Shown here in pieces: positions 8,647 through 17,396 of a DNA stretch of 64,000 nt. The translations under genes and the position numbers were made by a program. The notes below the pieces were generated by a model, which was not told the origin of the DNA, made no database searches, and saw only the letters and a program-made list of their open reading frames with translations. Each line of letters opens with the position of its first letter. The stretch's first letter is position 1. The DNA is from JAXGMQ01 sp964613055 (GTDB taxonomy: Bacteria; Caldisericota; Caldisericia; JAAYUI01), in the NCBI GenBank assembly GCA_964613055.1, contig CAZTGD010000001.1, positions 1-64,000 on the forward strand, read 5' to 3'.

Positions 8647-11600
8647 CTAATTTATACATATGTTACGTTTGAGTGTATACAAAGCCTTAAGTTCTGTCTC
8701 TGCTTCAACAACCCTCCAAATAAACTCCGCTACACCAATATTGTTCTCAATGAGTTTACTGTCAGTTGTTTTTCCTGTTAATTGCATCCTTTTGTGGTAT
8801 AAACTCGCAAGATGCATGGCTGTTTTAGCTACAAGAACCATGTCTTCTTTACCTCTTTCGATAACATCTTCAAGCAGTTCAATGTACCTTGTAGTGTCGT
8901 GTTTGTTGTATTCTTTCCTGTGATCATAGCATGCACCTAAGTTATGTTTGATAAGTATTTTGTATCTGAGTGAGAGATCATCACAAAAAATTCTGTTCAG
9001 GGTTAATTCAATATCATCTATTATTTTATCTGTTACACAGAAGCCCGGAGTGTTTAGTATATGGAATGCACCGGTCAATATCAGACCTGTATCCTTTATT
9101 TCACAAGCCAACTGCCAAGCCTTTTCAAGGTGCATCTTGCCTTCGTTATACAATCCAGCATGAATATGTGTTTTTCCAAGTGTTATCCCTGAGTAGATAT
9201 TTGCAAATGCGTTATTGGAATTCTTGCTCATATTGTGAATTCTCTTTGATTCAAGTTCACTTGTCTGCAGATTGTGTCTTGAGATATTAACAAGTGCTTT
9301 GTAATAAGTCTGCATGACCGTGTTGATAAACGCATATGATGATAAACCCTCTCCGGTTCTCGTTTCAATATCTTCATCAATAAGATCATTCCAGTTCCCG
9401 AGATGATAATCCACCTTCATGCTGTGTGTTTTTGTCGATCTACAGAGTTCTGGCAAATGCCTTGTTTGGATAAGAAGTGAAGTTAATGAATCTTTAGATT
9501 TCGAGACATTCATATCCATGAAATCTATGATGGCATAGATGAACCTATTGCAAAGCTGTTCTTTCAGATTACCTGTATTCATAGCTGTCTTGTTTAGATG
9601 ATCCGTTATAGTACGAGCTTTATCTCCTTTAAGCATTAACAAAAACAGTGAAACCTTAAGTTTACAACAAGATACATGTAGAAAGCCTTTGCAGTTTTCG
9701 CTAAAGTGTAACGCTTTCTCTATGTGTTTTAGAGAAGATCTGTAGTCTAGGGAGTAATAATACTGCTTGGACAACTCGACTGCTATTAGTGTTTCCAATT
9801 CAAATAATGGCTTTCTCAGCTTATTTAGATCGTCAAGTAGCTGATTCATCCCTTTCAAACTGCTTTGTGTTGAACCATAATTGATTCGAATAATGTTGAT
9901 GATGTGAATTGATAAATACCTGTAGATTGAATCGCTAATGGTAAATTTATTTAGAAGGCTTTCCGCTTCAAAAGGCTTTCCATTCTTGACAATATAAAGA
10001 GAGTCAATAACATTCCTTATATAGCTGGAAAATGTGTAGTCCGCATTTGAAAACAATTGCTCAAATTCTTTGATGATGTCTATTCTACCTTCGAGATTAT
10101 GGATGATGGATTCACAAAGATAATAGATTAATACAGTTAAAGACTGTTCATGGAGTTGAGCTTGGTAGAGATAATATGCCAGATGATTGTATTCTACTAA
10201 AGATAAGAGTTTTCGACTGATTAGTAACTTCGCAATTGACAGATAGAGGTTTGTTTGCTTTGCATTGCTGATTCTAGAAACTATTGTTGAACGAACGAGG
10301 CTGTTGTTAAAACGAAACAAAACATTGCCATGAAAGTTTTTTGATGTGATGAGTAATCTTTGTTGGAGCTCATCTATATCGTTATTGATTTGATCTCTGC
10401 TAAGTTGGAAGCCTTCCAAGAGTTCGTTAAAGCTAAAGAAATCATTGAAAAGTGCGGCGAACTCGAGAATAATCTTAGCGCTTGTGGACAGGTTTTTCAG
10501 TGAAGTGTTGATGATATCAATATCACAGAGTGGTTTTTCATCGTCTATCGATGTTTTAATGTATTCAATATTTTTACCGTTTTTCCTAAGAATTCCTTTA
10601 GAAACCTGCATTCTTAAGAACTCGAGAATGTATAGAGGGTTGCCCTTTGAATTGTGGATAACGTCGCTTATCAGTTGCTGTGGTATACTCTGGGTTCCAA
10701 GTGACTTACCAATAATTGTGGTTAGGTCTATCCCTTCAAGTGGTTCAATGGGTAAGTGCGTAATATCCTTTAAATATTTATCCTTTAGATAAATATTATT
10801 CTCGTTGATTTGTGTCATTAATATAAATATATGTTTGTGTTTCTGAGCCAACTCTATGCAGAATTCAACGGAAAACCAATCCAGCATGTGTATATCATCA
10901 AGAATAATTGCTACTTTTCTCTTGTTATCTGACAAGATCTGTTCGAACTGAATAGCCAGTCTTGAAGTGTCAATAAATGTTGTTTCTCTTGAAAGATTGG
11001 TAAGATCAGTAATTGACTCGCGTGTATTCCCTTTGAAGTTTTCAGATCCGGATTCAATTCGCCATAGGTCAAATGATAGCTGAACGAGACCAGAACCTTT
11101 GCTGGGTGTGGAAGCCGAGTTACCTCTTGCCCTAAGTACGGGATGCCTATATAGATGCAAGGAAGAAGCAAACTCATCTGTTATTCGAGTCTTTCCGATC
11201 CCAAAGGGACCCGAGAGAAGTATAATTCTTTTATCGATATTTCTGGACCACGAATCCTTTATCGTATGTATTTCCCATTGGCGATCTACAAGTTCAGGTA
11301 TGTTGACAATAGTTGGATTGTTTGACCTAGTTTGTAACTCTGAATACCTGATATTTTTTAGAGTCTCAGTAACCTCCTCTATTGATTGAATCCTCTGTGA
11401 GGGGTTCTTCATCAACATGAGTGATATCAGATTATCCAGTTTTTGTGGGACTAGGGCTGAGTGTTTCAGCACAGAGTTTTGAATATTCTGAAGTATCATG
11501 GATATTAAAACTTCAGGGTTGCTGGAATTGATTGGGTATTCACCTGTTATTGTCTTATATATAGAAACGCCTAATGAGTAGATGTCTGAACGTGTGTCAA

Positions 11601-12159
11601 TAGGGTTACCGAGGAGTATCTCTGGTGCTAGGTAGTGAAGGGTACCAACAACCGATCCCTTCGATGTAATCCTTCCATCAGCACAAAACCTAGCCAAACC
11701 AAAATCGATTAGTTTTGAATGCAGACCTTGTCTGTCTACACTTGGTAAAACAATTATATTAGAGGGTTTAATATCCCTGTGGACTATCCCTTTTGAGTGG
11801 AGATATGCAACTGTTTCAGTAATATCAATGAAGATATCGAAAAGCTTGCTGATTGACAGTCTCTCACATTCGGAGAGCAAAGTTCCTGGCACATACTCCA
11901 TAACATAGAAAAGATCGTTATTATCTGTGCCGCTGTCATAGATATTCACAATCCCTGGGTGGTTAAGTGATTGCAGAAGCGAAGCTTCAGCTCGGAATCT
12001 GTTGACATTAATAATATTACCTTCGTTGCTTGCGGAGATCATCTTCACAACAATTGGTTTTTCCAATTGAAGATCCTCTCCAAAGAAAACCGAGGACATA
12101 CCTGCCCCGCTAAGATTCCCTACCAGCTTGTATCGTCCGAAAAGGATTCTTTCAGACAT
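8647..12159 (-). CDS. Ser/Thr protein kinase fused to an AAA-type ATPase and a long helical-repeat domain
   Basis: 1170 residues. Residues about 8-265 form a Hanks-type kinase: glycine loop LSGAGMSSVF, ATP lysine in IVVKMIS, catalytic HRDIKPSN (about 125), DFGLARF (about 150) and GTLHYLAPE. Residues about 290-560 form a STAND/AAA-16 type ATPase with Walker A GPFGIGKT (about 316) and Walker B VAIILDDIH (about 415). The remaining 600 residues are helical, TPR-like repeats. This is the architecture of bacterial PknK-type large signalling kinases and MalT-like regulators, but no C-terminal DNA-binding HTH or GGDEF output is seen. It is transcribed alone, convergent with the secreted protein at 7083, from a promoter that ends 7 nt before the ATG. 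Confidence 0.88.
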   Translation of the reverse strand: MSERILFGRYKLVGNLSGAGMSSVFFGEDLQLEKPIVVKMISASNEGNIINVNRFRAEASLLQSLNHPGIVNIYDSGTDNNDLFYVMEYVPGTLLSECERLSISKLFDIFIDITETVAYLHSKGIVHRDIKPSNIIVLPSVDRQGLHSKLIDFGLARFCADGRITSKGSVVGTLHYLAPEILLGNPIDTRSDIYSLGVSIYKTITGEYPINSSNPEVLISMILQNIQNSVLKHSALVPQKLDNLISLMLMKNPSQRIQSIEEVTETLKNIRYSELQTRSNNPTIVNIPELVDRQWEIHTIKDSWSRNIDKRIILLSGPFGIGKTRITDEFASSLHLYRHPVLRARGNSASTPSKGSGLVQLSFDLWRIESGSENFKGNTRESITDLTNLSRETTFIDTSRLAIQFEQILSDNKRKVAIILDDIHMLDWFSVEFCIELAQKHKHIFILMTQINENNIYLKDKYLKDITHLPIEPLEGIDLTTIIGKSLGTQSIPQQLISDVIHNSKGNPLYILEFLRMQVSKGILRKNGKNIEYIKTSIDDEKPLCDIDIINTSLKNLSTSAKIILEFAALFNDFFSFNELLEGFQLSRDQINNDIDELQQRLLITSKNFHGNVLFRFNNSLVRSTIVSRISNAKQTNLYLSIAKLLISRKLLSLVEYNHLAYYLYQAQLHEQSLTVLIYYLCESIIHNLEGRIDIIKEFEQLFSNADYTFSSYIRNVIDSLYIVKNGKPFEAESLLNKFTISDSIYRYLSIHIINIIRINYGSTQSSLKGMNQLLDDLNKLRKPLFELETLIAVELSKQYYYSLDYRSSLKHIEKALHFSENCKGFLHVSCCKLKVSLFLLMLKGDKARTITDHLNKTAMNTGNLKEQLCNRFIYAIIDFMDMNVSKSKDSLTSLLIQTRHLPELCRSTKTHSMKVDYHLGNWNDLIDEDIETRTGEGLSSYAFINTVMQTYYKALVNISRHNLQTSELESKRIHNMSKNSNNAFANIYSGITLGKTHIHAGLYNEGKMHLEKAWQLACEIKDTGLILTGAFHILNTPGFCVTDKIIDDIELTLNRIFCDDLSLRYKILIKHNLGACYDHRKEYNKHDTTRYIELLEDVIERGKEDMVLVAKTAMHLASLYHKRMQLTGKTTDSKLIENNIGVAEFIWRVVEAETELKALYTLKRNICIN

Positions 12160-12166
12160 CGATTAT

Positions 12167-12194
12167 ATTCTATGGTTTATTCGATGAATATCAA
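12167..12194 (-). promoter_or_regulatory. Promoter of the kinase-ATPase gene, leaderless
   Basis: On the minus strand TTGATA (12189-12194) is followed by a 16-bp spacer and TAGAAT (12167-12172). Seven nt separate the -10 box from the ATG at 12159, and no Shine-Dalgarno sequence is present. Confidence 0.55.
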
Positions 12195-12197
12195 ATC

Positions 12198-12225
12198 TTG
12201 ACATTACAGATAAATGGATTATCAT
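12198..12225 (+). promoter_or_regulatory. Promoter of the rpsF-ssb-rpsR-rplI operon
   Basis: TTGACA (12198-12203) and TATCAT (12220-12225) are separated by 16 bp. Transcription should start near 12232, giving an 85-nt leader for rpsF. The -35 box lies 4 bp from the -35 box of the divergent kinase promoter. Confidence 0.65.
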
Positions 12226-12254
12226 GGCAGGAATTGTGAGGGATCGTACCTTCT

Positions 12255-12309
12255 GGTCGAACTCAAGCGAATTCGACCCTGTCCCAAATGGGAACAAATG
12301 ACCGAAGGA
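12255..12309 (+). promoter_or_regulatory. Structured rpsF leader, possible S6:S18 autoregulatory site
   Basis: The leader contains a hairpin GGTCGAA/TTCGACC (12255-12278), a small TCCC/GGGA hairpin (12282-12293) and then ACCGAAGGAGG, which includes the ribosome binding site. Many bacterial rpsF leaders carry a hairpin bound by the S6:S18 complex. The resemblance here is by position and a CCG near the hairpin only. It should be treated as a candidate. Confidence 0.3.
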
Positions 12310-12316
12310 GGAGTTA

Positions 12317-12805
12317 ATGAAGAAGTATGAGCAGATGTTCATCCTTGCCACTGATACCGAAGGTGACAAGGAAAATGAGCTTGTAGAAAAACTCAAATCT
12401 GTGATTCTCGAAGATGGTGGTGAGATCATCGAGTCCACCAGGTGGGGAAAGAGAAAATTGGCTTATGAGATTAGGAACCATAATGATGGTATATATTGGT
12501 ATCATGTCTTTAATGCACCCCCAGAAGTACCCGCAAAACTAAGGCGTATTGTCAGGATCACCGAAGGTTTCATAAGGGATATCCTGATCGATCTTACATA
12601 CGCCCAGAAAGCGGAAGAGAGAAGAAAGAATTATCTTAAGGAATCCGAGAAAAGGAAAGCCACTGTCAAACAGGAATTGAAGGAGAACAGTGATCGTCAA
12701 GAGAATGATTTCAAGGATTTTGATGAGTCGTCAGATGTAAAAGCTAAAGCTGAGAATGATTCCGCTTCGGAACATGAGGAGGAACAGCCAAAAGATGCTG
12801 AATAA
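12317..12805 (+). CDS. rpsF: 30S ribosomal protein S6
   Basis: Starts MKKYEQMFILATDTE; the S6 fold is recognisable through RWGKRKLAYEIRNHNDGIYWYHVF, a hallmark S6 segment, and RRIVRITEGFIRDILI. S6 binds the central domain of 16S rRNA with S18. The protein is 162 residues; the S6 core ends near residue 100 and a highly charged K/E-rich tail of about 60 residues follows. Strong ribosome binding site AAGGAGGAG before the ATG. It is the first gene of the conserved rpsF-ssb-rpsR-rplI operon, and its stop overlaps the ssb start. Confidence 0.96.
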   Translation: MKKYEQMFILATDTEGDKENELVEKLKSVILEDGGEIIESTRWGKRKLAYEIRNHNDGIYWYHVFNAPPEVPAKLRRIVRITEGFIRDILIDLTYAQKAEERRKNYLKESEKRKATVKQELKENSDRQENDFKDFDESSDVKAKAENDSASEHEEEQPKDAE

Positions 12806-13220
12806 AGTTCTGTTGATTGGAAACCTTGTGGATGATCCAGAGCTTCGATCCACTCCGTCTGGTACCAACATAGCCAGGATGAGACTCGCTTGCAATGAGA
12901 GATACAAATCTAAAGTTACAGGCGAGTTGAAGGAAGACACCCTGTTTGTAACCCTTGATGTTTGGGGTAAACAAGCCAATACAGCCCAGCAGTATCTTCA
13001 CAAAGGTAGTAGAATCTTTGTAGAGGGTAAACTGAGGATCAGAAGCTATGATCAAGATGGAATAAGGAAGTGGTTCACATCAGTTACGGTATCACGTTTT
13101 ATCTTCCTCGATAGAAAACAGGGAGGCGATGGCGAAGCAGGTACAGGTTCTAGTGATTCACAACGCACAGGGGAGAACGATCCACCAGAATTTGATGAAG
13201 ACGACATCCCCTTCTCATAG
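12795..13220 (+). CDS. ssb: Single-stranded DNA-binding protein
   Basis: 141 residues starting MLNKVLLIGNLVDDPELR, the typical SSB OB-fold N-terminus. The acidic tail ends DEDDIPFS, close to the canonical DDDIPF tip that recruits repair and replication proteins. The ATG at 12795 lies 11 nt inside rpsF. AGGAGG at 12777-12782 serves it with a 12-nt spacer. A longer in-frame start at 12756 would add a non-family extension and is rejected. The middle linker is short and rich in G, S and E. SSB coats single-stranded DNA in replication, recombination and repair. Confidence 0.95.
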   Translation: MLNKVLLIGNLVDDPELRSTPSGTNIARMRLACNERYKSKVTGELKEDTLFVTLDVWGKQANTAQQYLHKGSRIFVEGKLRIRSYDQDGIRKWFTSVTVSRFIFLDRKQGGDGEAGTGSSDSQRTGENDPPEFDEDDIPFS

Positions 13221-13240
13221 GATAAAAGGAGTATACAACA

Positions 13241-13501
13241 ATGAAGAATAACGATATGGGCTCGAGAAAAAGAGGACGAGGAAGGTTCAGGAAACCAAGA
13301 AAGAAGATATGCGTGTTCTGCGCGGAACACATGGATTATATTGATTACAAAGACATCAACAGACTTAAAAGATATGTTTCAGAAACGGGAAGGATTAACT
13401 CCAGGCGACAAACTGGAGCTTGCGCAAAGCATCAGAGACGACTGACCACCGCAATCAAAAGAGCGCGTGAGATAGCCTTATTACCATTTGTGGTGGATTA
13501 G
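13241..13501 (+). CDS. rpsR: 30S ribosomal protein S18
   Basis: 86 residues. The family core is evident: CVFCAEHMDYIDYKD, LKRYVSETGRI and the basic RRQTGACAKHQRRLTTAIKRAREIA segment. S18 pairs with S6 on the 30S platform. The CxxC in the N-terminal part and the later Cys/His suggest a zinc-binding (C+) form. The ATG follows AAAAGGAG. Third gene of the operon. Confidence 0.97.
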   Translation: MKNNDMGSRKRGRGRFRKPRKKICVFCAEHMDYIDYKDINRLKRYVSETGRINSRRQTGACAKHQRRLTTAIKRAREIALLPFVVD

Positions 13502-13510
13502 GAGATACGT

Positions 13511-13969
13511 ATGAAACTGGAAGTAATACTACTTAGAGATGTCCCGAGCCTAGGTTCAAAGGGAGCTGTTGTAAGGGTTTCCAAAGGCTACGCCAGAAAC
13601 TACTTGATCAAGAACGACATTGCTCAACTGGCAACAAAACATACCTTAGAGAATCTTGAGCACAACCTCGAGGTTTCCGACAGACGCTCAAGTAAAGCTA
13701 AAGTCAAAGCTGAAGAGATGAAGGAGATGCTTGAAGCGGAAACCATACAGATACATGCAAAGGCAGGACCTACAGGCACTTTGTTTGGCGCTGTAACCAG
13801 AGATGCTGTGGCAAAAGCACTGAAGCGAAAACTCAACATTGTCGTGGGCAAACGCTCTATGACAGTGGATGAGCCAATCAAGAGTCTTGGTGTCCACACC
13901 GTTCACATTGACCTCCATCATGAGGTGAAGGCTAATTTGAATGTAGAGGTTGTTTCTGTAGCCAATTAA
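13511..13969 (+). CDS. rplI: 50S ribosomal protein L9
   Basis: 152 residues, the usual two-domain L9. The N-terminal signature (DVPSLGSKGAVVRVSKGYARNYLI) is complete and is followed by the long connecting helix and the C-terminal domain, which ends with LHHEVKANLNVEVV. Short intergenic distance of 9 nt from rpsR with GGAGA upstream of the ATG. Last gene of the operon; a strong hairpin terminator follows. Confidence 0.97.
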   Translation: MKLEVILLRDVPSLGSKGAVVRVSKGYARNYLIKNDIAQLATKHTLENLEHNLEVSDRRSSKAKVKAEEMKEMLEAETIQIHAKAGPTGTLFGAVTRDAVAKALKRKLNIVVGKRSMTVDEPIKSLGVHTVHIDLHHEVKANLNVEVVSVAN

Positions 13970-13997
13970 TCTAATCCGAAAACCAATTATCAATTGA

Positions 13998-14043
13998 ATC
14001 CAAACAACCGGGGAAGGCATTAATCGTCCCCGGTTGTTTGGAT
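13998..14043 (+). terminator. Hairpin terminator after rplI
   Basis: A perfect 17-bp inverted repeat (ATCCAAACAACCGGGGA at 13998-14014 and its complement at 14027-14043) with a 12-nt loop lies 28 nt after the rplI stop. A T-rich stretch (TTATACTTTCGTTT) follows. The run of T is interrupted, so it may also act as a transcript stabiliser. Confidence 0.7.
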
Positions 14044-14177
14044 TTATACTTTCGTTTCAAATTTTCAGATAGCTTGATTTATCGAGATTCCAAAATTTTT
14101 ACATTATCCTAATTGTCCTAAATGCATCAGATTATTAATCCAGATAATCTAGATATTGATTGTGTGAAACTCATTGA

Positions 14178-14909
14178 CTAATCATTGAAATTCAAACACG
14201 TCTTACGAATAATTTCTGAAACAAGCTCTATTCGTTCATTGAATATCGAGATGACCTCTTCATGCTTCAATTTCTTTTTTGCAACACCCGCCGCATGATT
14301 GGTAATGACTGCAAGAGCGCAGAAGGGTATCTCCAACTCAGCAGACAGAATGGCTTCAGTTGCAATGGTCATACCTACAATTGTTGCCCCCATGGTTGAG
14401 TATGCCTTGATTTCTGCGGGAGTCTCATACCTTGGGCCATTTGTGCATATATAAACAGCGGATGGATGAAACAACACATTTTCATCAACCAATGCTTTTT
14501 GCAAATGACTTCGGAGTTGAGAAGAGAATGGTTCGGATACATCAATGTGCCTCACCTTACCTGCTTCATCAAAGAACGTGTTTTTCCGTCCATGAGTGAG
14601 GTCGATAAACTGATCGGGGATTGCAAGATCGCCAGGAGACATGTCTGGCTTGATTCCCCCAACAGCGCACGTTGCATAGATGCCTGTCACACCAATCTGC
14701 TCTAATACTTTTATGTTTGCACGATAGTTGATTGCAGATGGTGGTAGTCTGTGTCCCGAACCATGTCGAGTTAGGAAGACAACCTCAAAACCCTCGAGAT
14801 AGCCGATTTTGATGGTTGCTTTACCATAGTCTGTTTCTATCTCTTCGTCTCTGGAATCCTCAAGCCACGGCAAGTTATACACCCCTGAACCACCAATTAT
14901 TGCAATCAT
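14178..14909 (-). CDS. mtnP: S-methyl-5'-thioadenosine phosphorylase family (MTAP/PNP)
   Basis: 243 residues with the family motifs IGGSGVY at the N-terminus (phosphate loop), LTRHGSGHRLPPSAINYRAN, and NGPRYETPAEI and MTIATEAILSAEL in the second half. Enzymes of this family split S-methyl-5'-thioadenosine (or the thioinosine or purine nucleosides) with phosphate to release the base, recycling methionine-pathway by-products. Substrate choice within MTA/MTI/purine cannot be settled by eye. The start codon follows GAGGGAAGAT. It has its own promoter about 30 nt upstream and lies downstream of the large secreted protein on the same strand. Confidence 0.9.
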   Translation of the reverse strand: MIAIIGGSGVYNLPWLEDSRDEEIETDYGKATIKIGYLEGFEVVFLTRHGSGHRLPPSAINYRANIKVLEQIGVTGIYATCAVGGIKPDMSPGDLAIPDQFIDLTHGRKNTFFDEAGKVRHIDVSEPFSSQLRSHLQKALVDENVLFHPSAVYICTNGPRYETPAEIKAYSTMGATIVGMTIATEAILSAELEIPFCALAVITNHAAGVAKKKLKHEEVISIFNERIELVSEIIRKTCLNFND

Positions 14910-14938
14910 ATCTTCCCTCTGTGTCCTTTGATAGCTAG

Positions 14939-14967
14939 AGAATACTAGAAAAAATAGAGGTTATCAA
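14939..14967 (-). promoter_or_regulatory. Promoter of mtnP
   Basis: TTGATA (14962-14967), 17-bp spacer, TATTCT (14939-14944) on the minus strand. The expected start near 14932 gives a 23-nt leader that contains GAGGGAAG ahead of the ATG at 14909. Confidence 0.5.
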
Positions 14968-14986
14968 GAACTGACAAGGATATTGT

Positions 14987-17113
14987 TCAACGACCATTGG
15001 GCTTCATGTGGTAAACATAGGTGATCCAATCACTCCATTCTCTGTAACGGTAGTTCAGATTGTGATGTGAATCAAAATCACCGGGTGTCTTTCCAACCGA
15101 CAGATTGTATTCACTGTTCGAATAATCATGCTGAAAGAGGAATACTGAACCGGGGCTGTTTGTGTAACCAACAACTTCATTTGGTAGCATCTTTGTAAAC
15201 TCAACAGGATAGATCTCACCGAAGCGGTGGAAAACCTTTGTGTAATCACTGCTGAATCCAACCGATGGAATAAAGAGGAAATAAACATCGTGTTCATGTC
15301 GGATCTTCTTGCACTTTATGCTTGCGCACTGATCACCACCAACAATACCCATCATATAGTTGATCCCACTTCTGGCTGTAGCGCAGTGGATAGAGCATTC
15401 TCTCCAGCTTTTTATCATGACATCACAATACGGGAAGATGGTTTCAAAACCCGGATACGGTATCGTCAGCTGAGGATTGAATGGATCGAAAGCGCTGAAT
15501 CCAGGTTCGTAATGACAGCAGTCGGGACCAAGAAACGCAGTAGGTGATTCTTCATCTGTGGTATAATAGGTTAACAGGTACTCGGATTCATAAAAAATGG
15601 GTATGGGCAGTACCAAGTTCATGAGTTCATAGCGAACCTCTGGTCTCCTGCCCCACACAACAAATTCAAGGTCTTCAATCAGTTCATTGTATTTTGTAGT
15701 TTCCTCATCACTGGCGTTCTCATGATCAAAAGCACCATCATCTGATGGTAGTTCCTTATGTTCAAGTATTTGTTCTCTTACATGTTCAGGTGTTCTATTC
15801 CACAGATACCTTCCAGGTGTGCCAATGAATGATTGACAGCTTACACTCTCGGGTTCTGAGCTTGTGGTCGCTGAGAATGTAATCATCTTTGACTCTTCAG
15901 GCTTTGGTATGCCTGCCTTTGAATCGATAGTGATATTTACGTGTTCCATGTTGTCAATATTCACAGGCGATACGATGCTCAGTGTGTTGGTGTCTTTGAG
16001 ATACTTTGCATGAACCTTCAGTGGTTTCCCGTTGACATGGATATCTGATGGTCCATATCTTTTGGGTAGTTCAAACTTATTGGGGAATTTTATGTTGATG
16101 GTTGAGTATCCAGCATCCAGTGAGCCACCTTCACCGACATAGAAATCAATGGTAACGGAGATGTTATCATCCGAGTCATTTGATTCACAGGAAACCCTGA
16201 AACCTGATATCTGTGAACATGGTAGAACAAACGCGTCTGATTCAACGGGTGTTGGTTCAGGTTCAGTGGCAACACGGATCTTGTATCTGCCGGGTGTGGC
16301 GGGAGTTATAAAGCCTACACTTTGAGAAACAACCAGGTCTATTGGATTATACCCCTGTCTCCATGATTCTACATGTACTGGTGAACGTAGCTGGAATAAA
16401 CATCTTTTTTCATCCTGTATCATGATTGGATACGCCATACATTCAGAGCAAGGGTTGTAACCTGGTGAACAAGCATGAACATATTTCATAGTTATTACCT
16501 TCCTATCCGATCTGTCCCTTGGCAATGCTGGTAACACCGTTCCCATTATCCAGCAACCCAACCCAGATGGGTCTTCAACGAGTCTACAATAACCCTCTTC
16601 TACTTCATCACAGTCAATGCAGTCATAGAATTTTGTATCAACATCACGTTCATCCAACACCTCATAAAGCTTCCCAACCCTCTCCTCCTCTGGATTGTCA
16701 TACTTCTCGAAGTACTTCTCATTGGGAACAAACCTGGGACTCTCATCATGTCCCTTTATCACAAACTCCTCACCACACACATCCTCCCAGTCATCAGAAG
16801 CCTCTTGTGTGGGAAACCACACCTTAACCCAATCATGTGTATGAATACCTTCACTGATACGCATGAATATCTTAAAAGCCGTTGGAGTGTTTGCCCTAGC
16901 ATGACCCAACCTCTCCCCCGTGATATTCAACTCCACATGCACAGGACCCAACACAGCCTGAGTACTCCCCAACCGAAACACAAAAAACATGATAACAGCC
17001 AACAGAAATGATACAGCCACCCTATACGCATATAAGCTATATCTACACTTATTCTCATACTTATGATTACCCTTATATCTGTACAACACACTCACCCCCT
17101 TCCATCTTTTCAT
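14987..17113 (-). CDS. Secreted protein of an unrecognised two-copy family (copy B, longer)
   Basis: About 708 residues from the ATG at 17113; the exact start is uncertain because no clear ribosome binding site is present. A hydrophobic export signal (VAVSFLLAVIMFFVFRLG) precedes AVLGPVHVELN, the same mature N-terminus as the protein at 7083. Shared blocks are HARANTPTAFKI, VESWRQGYNPIDL, TPGRYKIRVATEPEPTPVES and later SATTSSEPESV, the last two being copies of one motif. Compared with copy A it has a C-terminal extension of about 200 residues rich in C, H and aromatic residues (DCCHYEPGF, HCATARSG, CASIKCKKIRHEHD), which could bind metal or form disulfides. The family is not recognised; an outer-surface role is inferred only from the signal peptide. 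Confidence 0.58.
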   Translation of the reverse strand: MKRWKGVSVLYRYKGNHKYENKCRYSLYAYRVAVSFLLAVIMFFVFRLGSTQAVLGPVHVELNITGERLGHARANTPTAFKIFMRISEGIHTHDWVKVWFPTQEASDDWEDVCGEEFVIKGHDESPRFVPNEKYFEKYDNPEEERVGKLYEVLDERDVDTKFYDCIDCDEVEEGYCRLVEDPSGLGCWIMGTVLPALPRDRSDRKVITMKYVHACSPGYNPCSECMAYPIMIQDEKRCLFQLRSPVHVESWRQGYNPIDLVVSQSVGFITPATPGRYKIRVATEPEPTPVESDAFVLPCSQISGFRVSCESNDSDDNISVTIDFYVGEGGSLDAGYSTINIKFPNKFELPKRYGPSDIHVNGKPLKVHAKYLKDTNTLSIVSPVNIDNMEHVNITIDSKAGIPKPEESKMITFSATTSSEPESVSCQSFIGTPGRYLWNRTPEHVREQILEHKELPSDDGAFDHENASDEETTKYNELIEDLEFVVWGRRPEVRYELMNLVLPIPIFYESEYLLTYYTTDEESPTAFLGPDCCHYEPGFSAFDPFNPQLTIPYPGFETIFPYCDVMIKSWRECSIHCATARSGINYMMGIVGGDQCASIKCKKIRHEHDVYFLFIPSVGFSSDYTKVFHRFGEIYPVEFTKMLPNEVVGYTNSPGSVFLFQHDYSNSEYNLSVGKTPGDFDSHHNLNYRYREWSDWITYVYHMKPNGR

Positions 17114-17303
17114 CACCCTGAAATCAAAACAACCTTGTTTGCATATTCCATTATCCACAGCTATGAAACACCAACAACAACCAGCAGGTGATGCTGAGGT
17201 TAAAGACGACAAGAACAACACCCAAATACAATACGATGGTCACCAGTTGATCCATAAACCAATAGCTATCGTCTTACATAAATATTCTCAATAAATACAA
17301 ACA

Positions 17304-17327
17304 GGGGGGCCGTCTAAAAAGCCCCCC
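17304..17327 (-). terminator. Rho-independent terminator after the PQQ/Ig/stalk protein gene
   Basis: GGGGGGC and GCCCCCC arms (17304-17310 and 17321-17327) with a 10-nt loop lie 70 nt beyond the stop codon at 17397. On the minus strand the hairpin is followed by TGTTTGTATTTATT. Confidence 0.7.
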
Positions 17328-17396
17328 ATGTCACAAAACAGTTCTATGTTAAAACAATCAATGCTATGAAAGCATTGAGCTGACTATCTAATCACT

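Noticed and set aside
17358..17378. Small inverted repeat TCAATGCT/AGCATTGA downstream of the stalk protein gene
   Set aside because: Short, no T-run and very near the stop; the GC-rich hairpin at 17304 is the better terminator.
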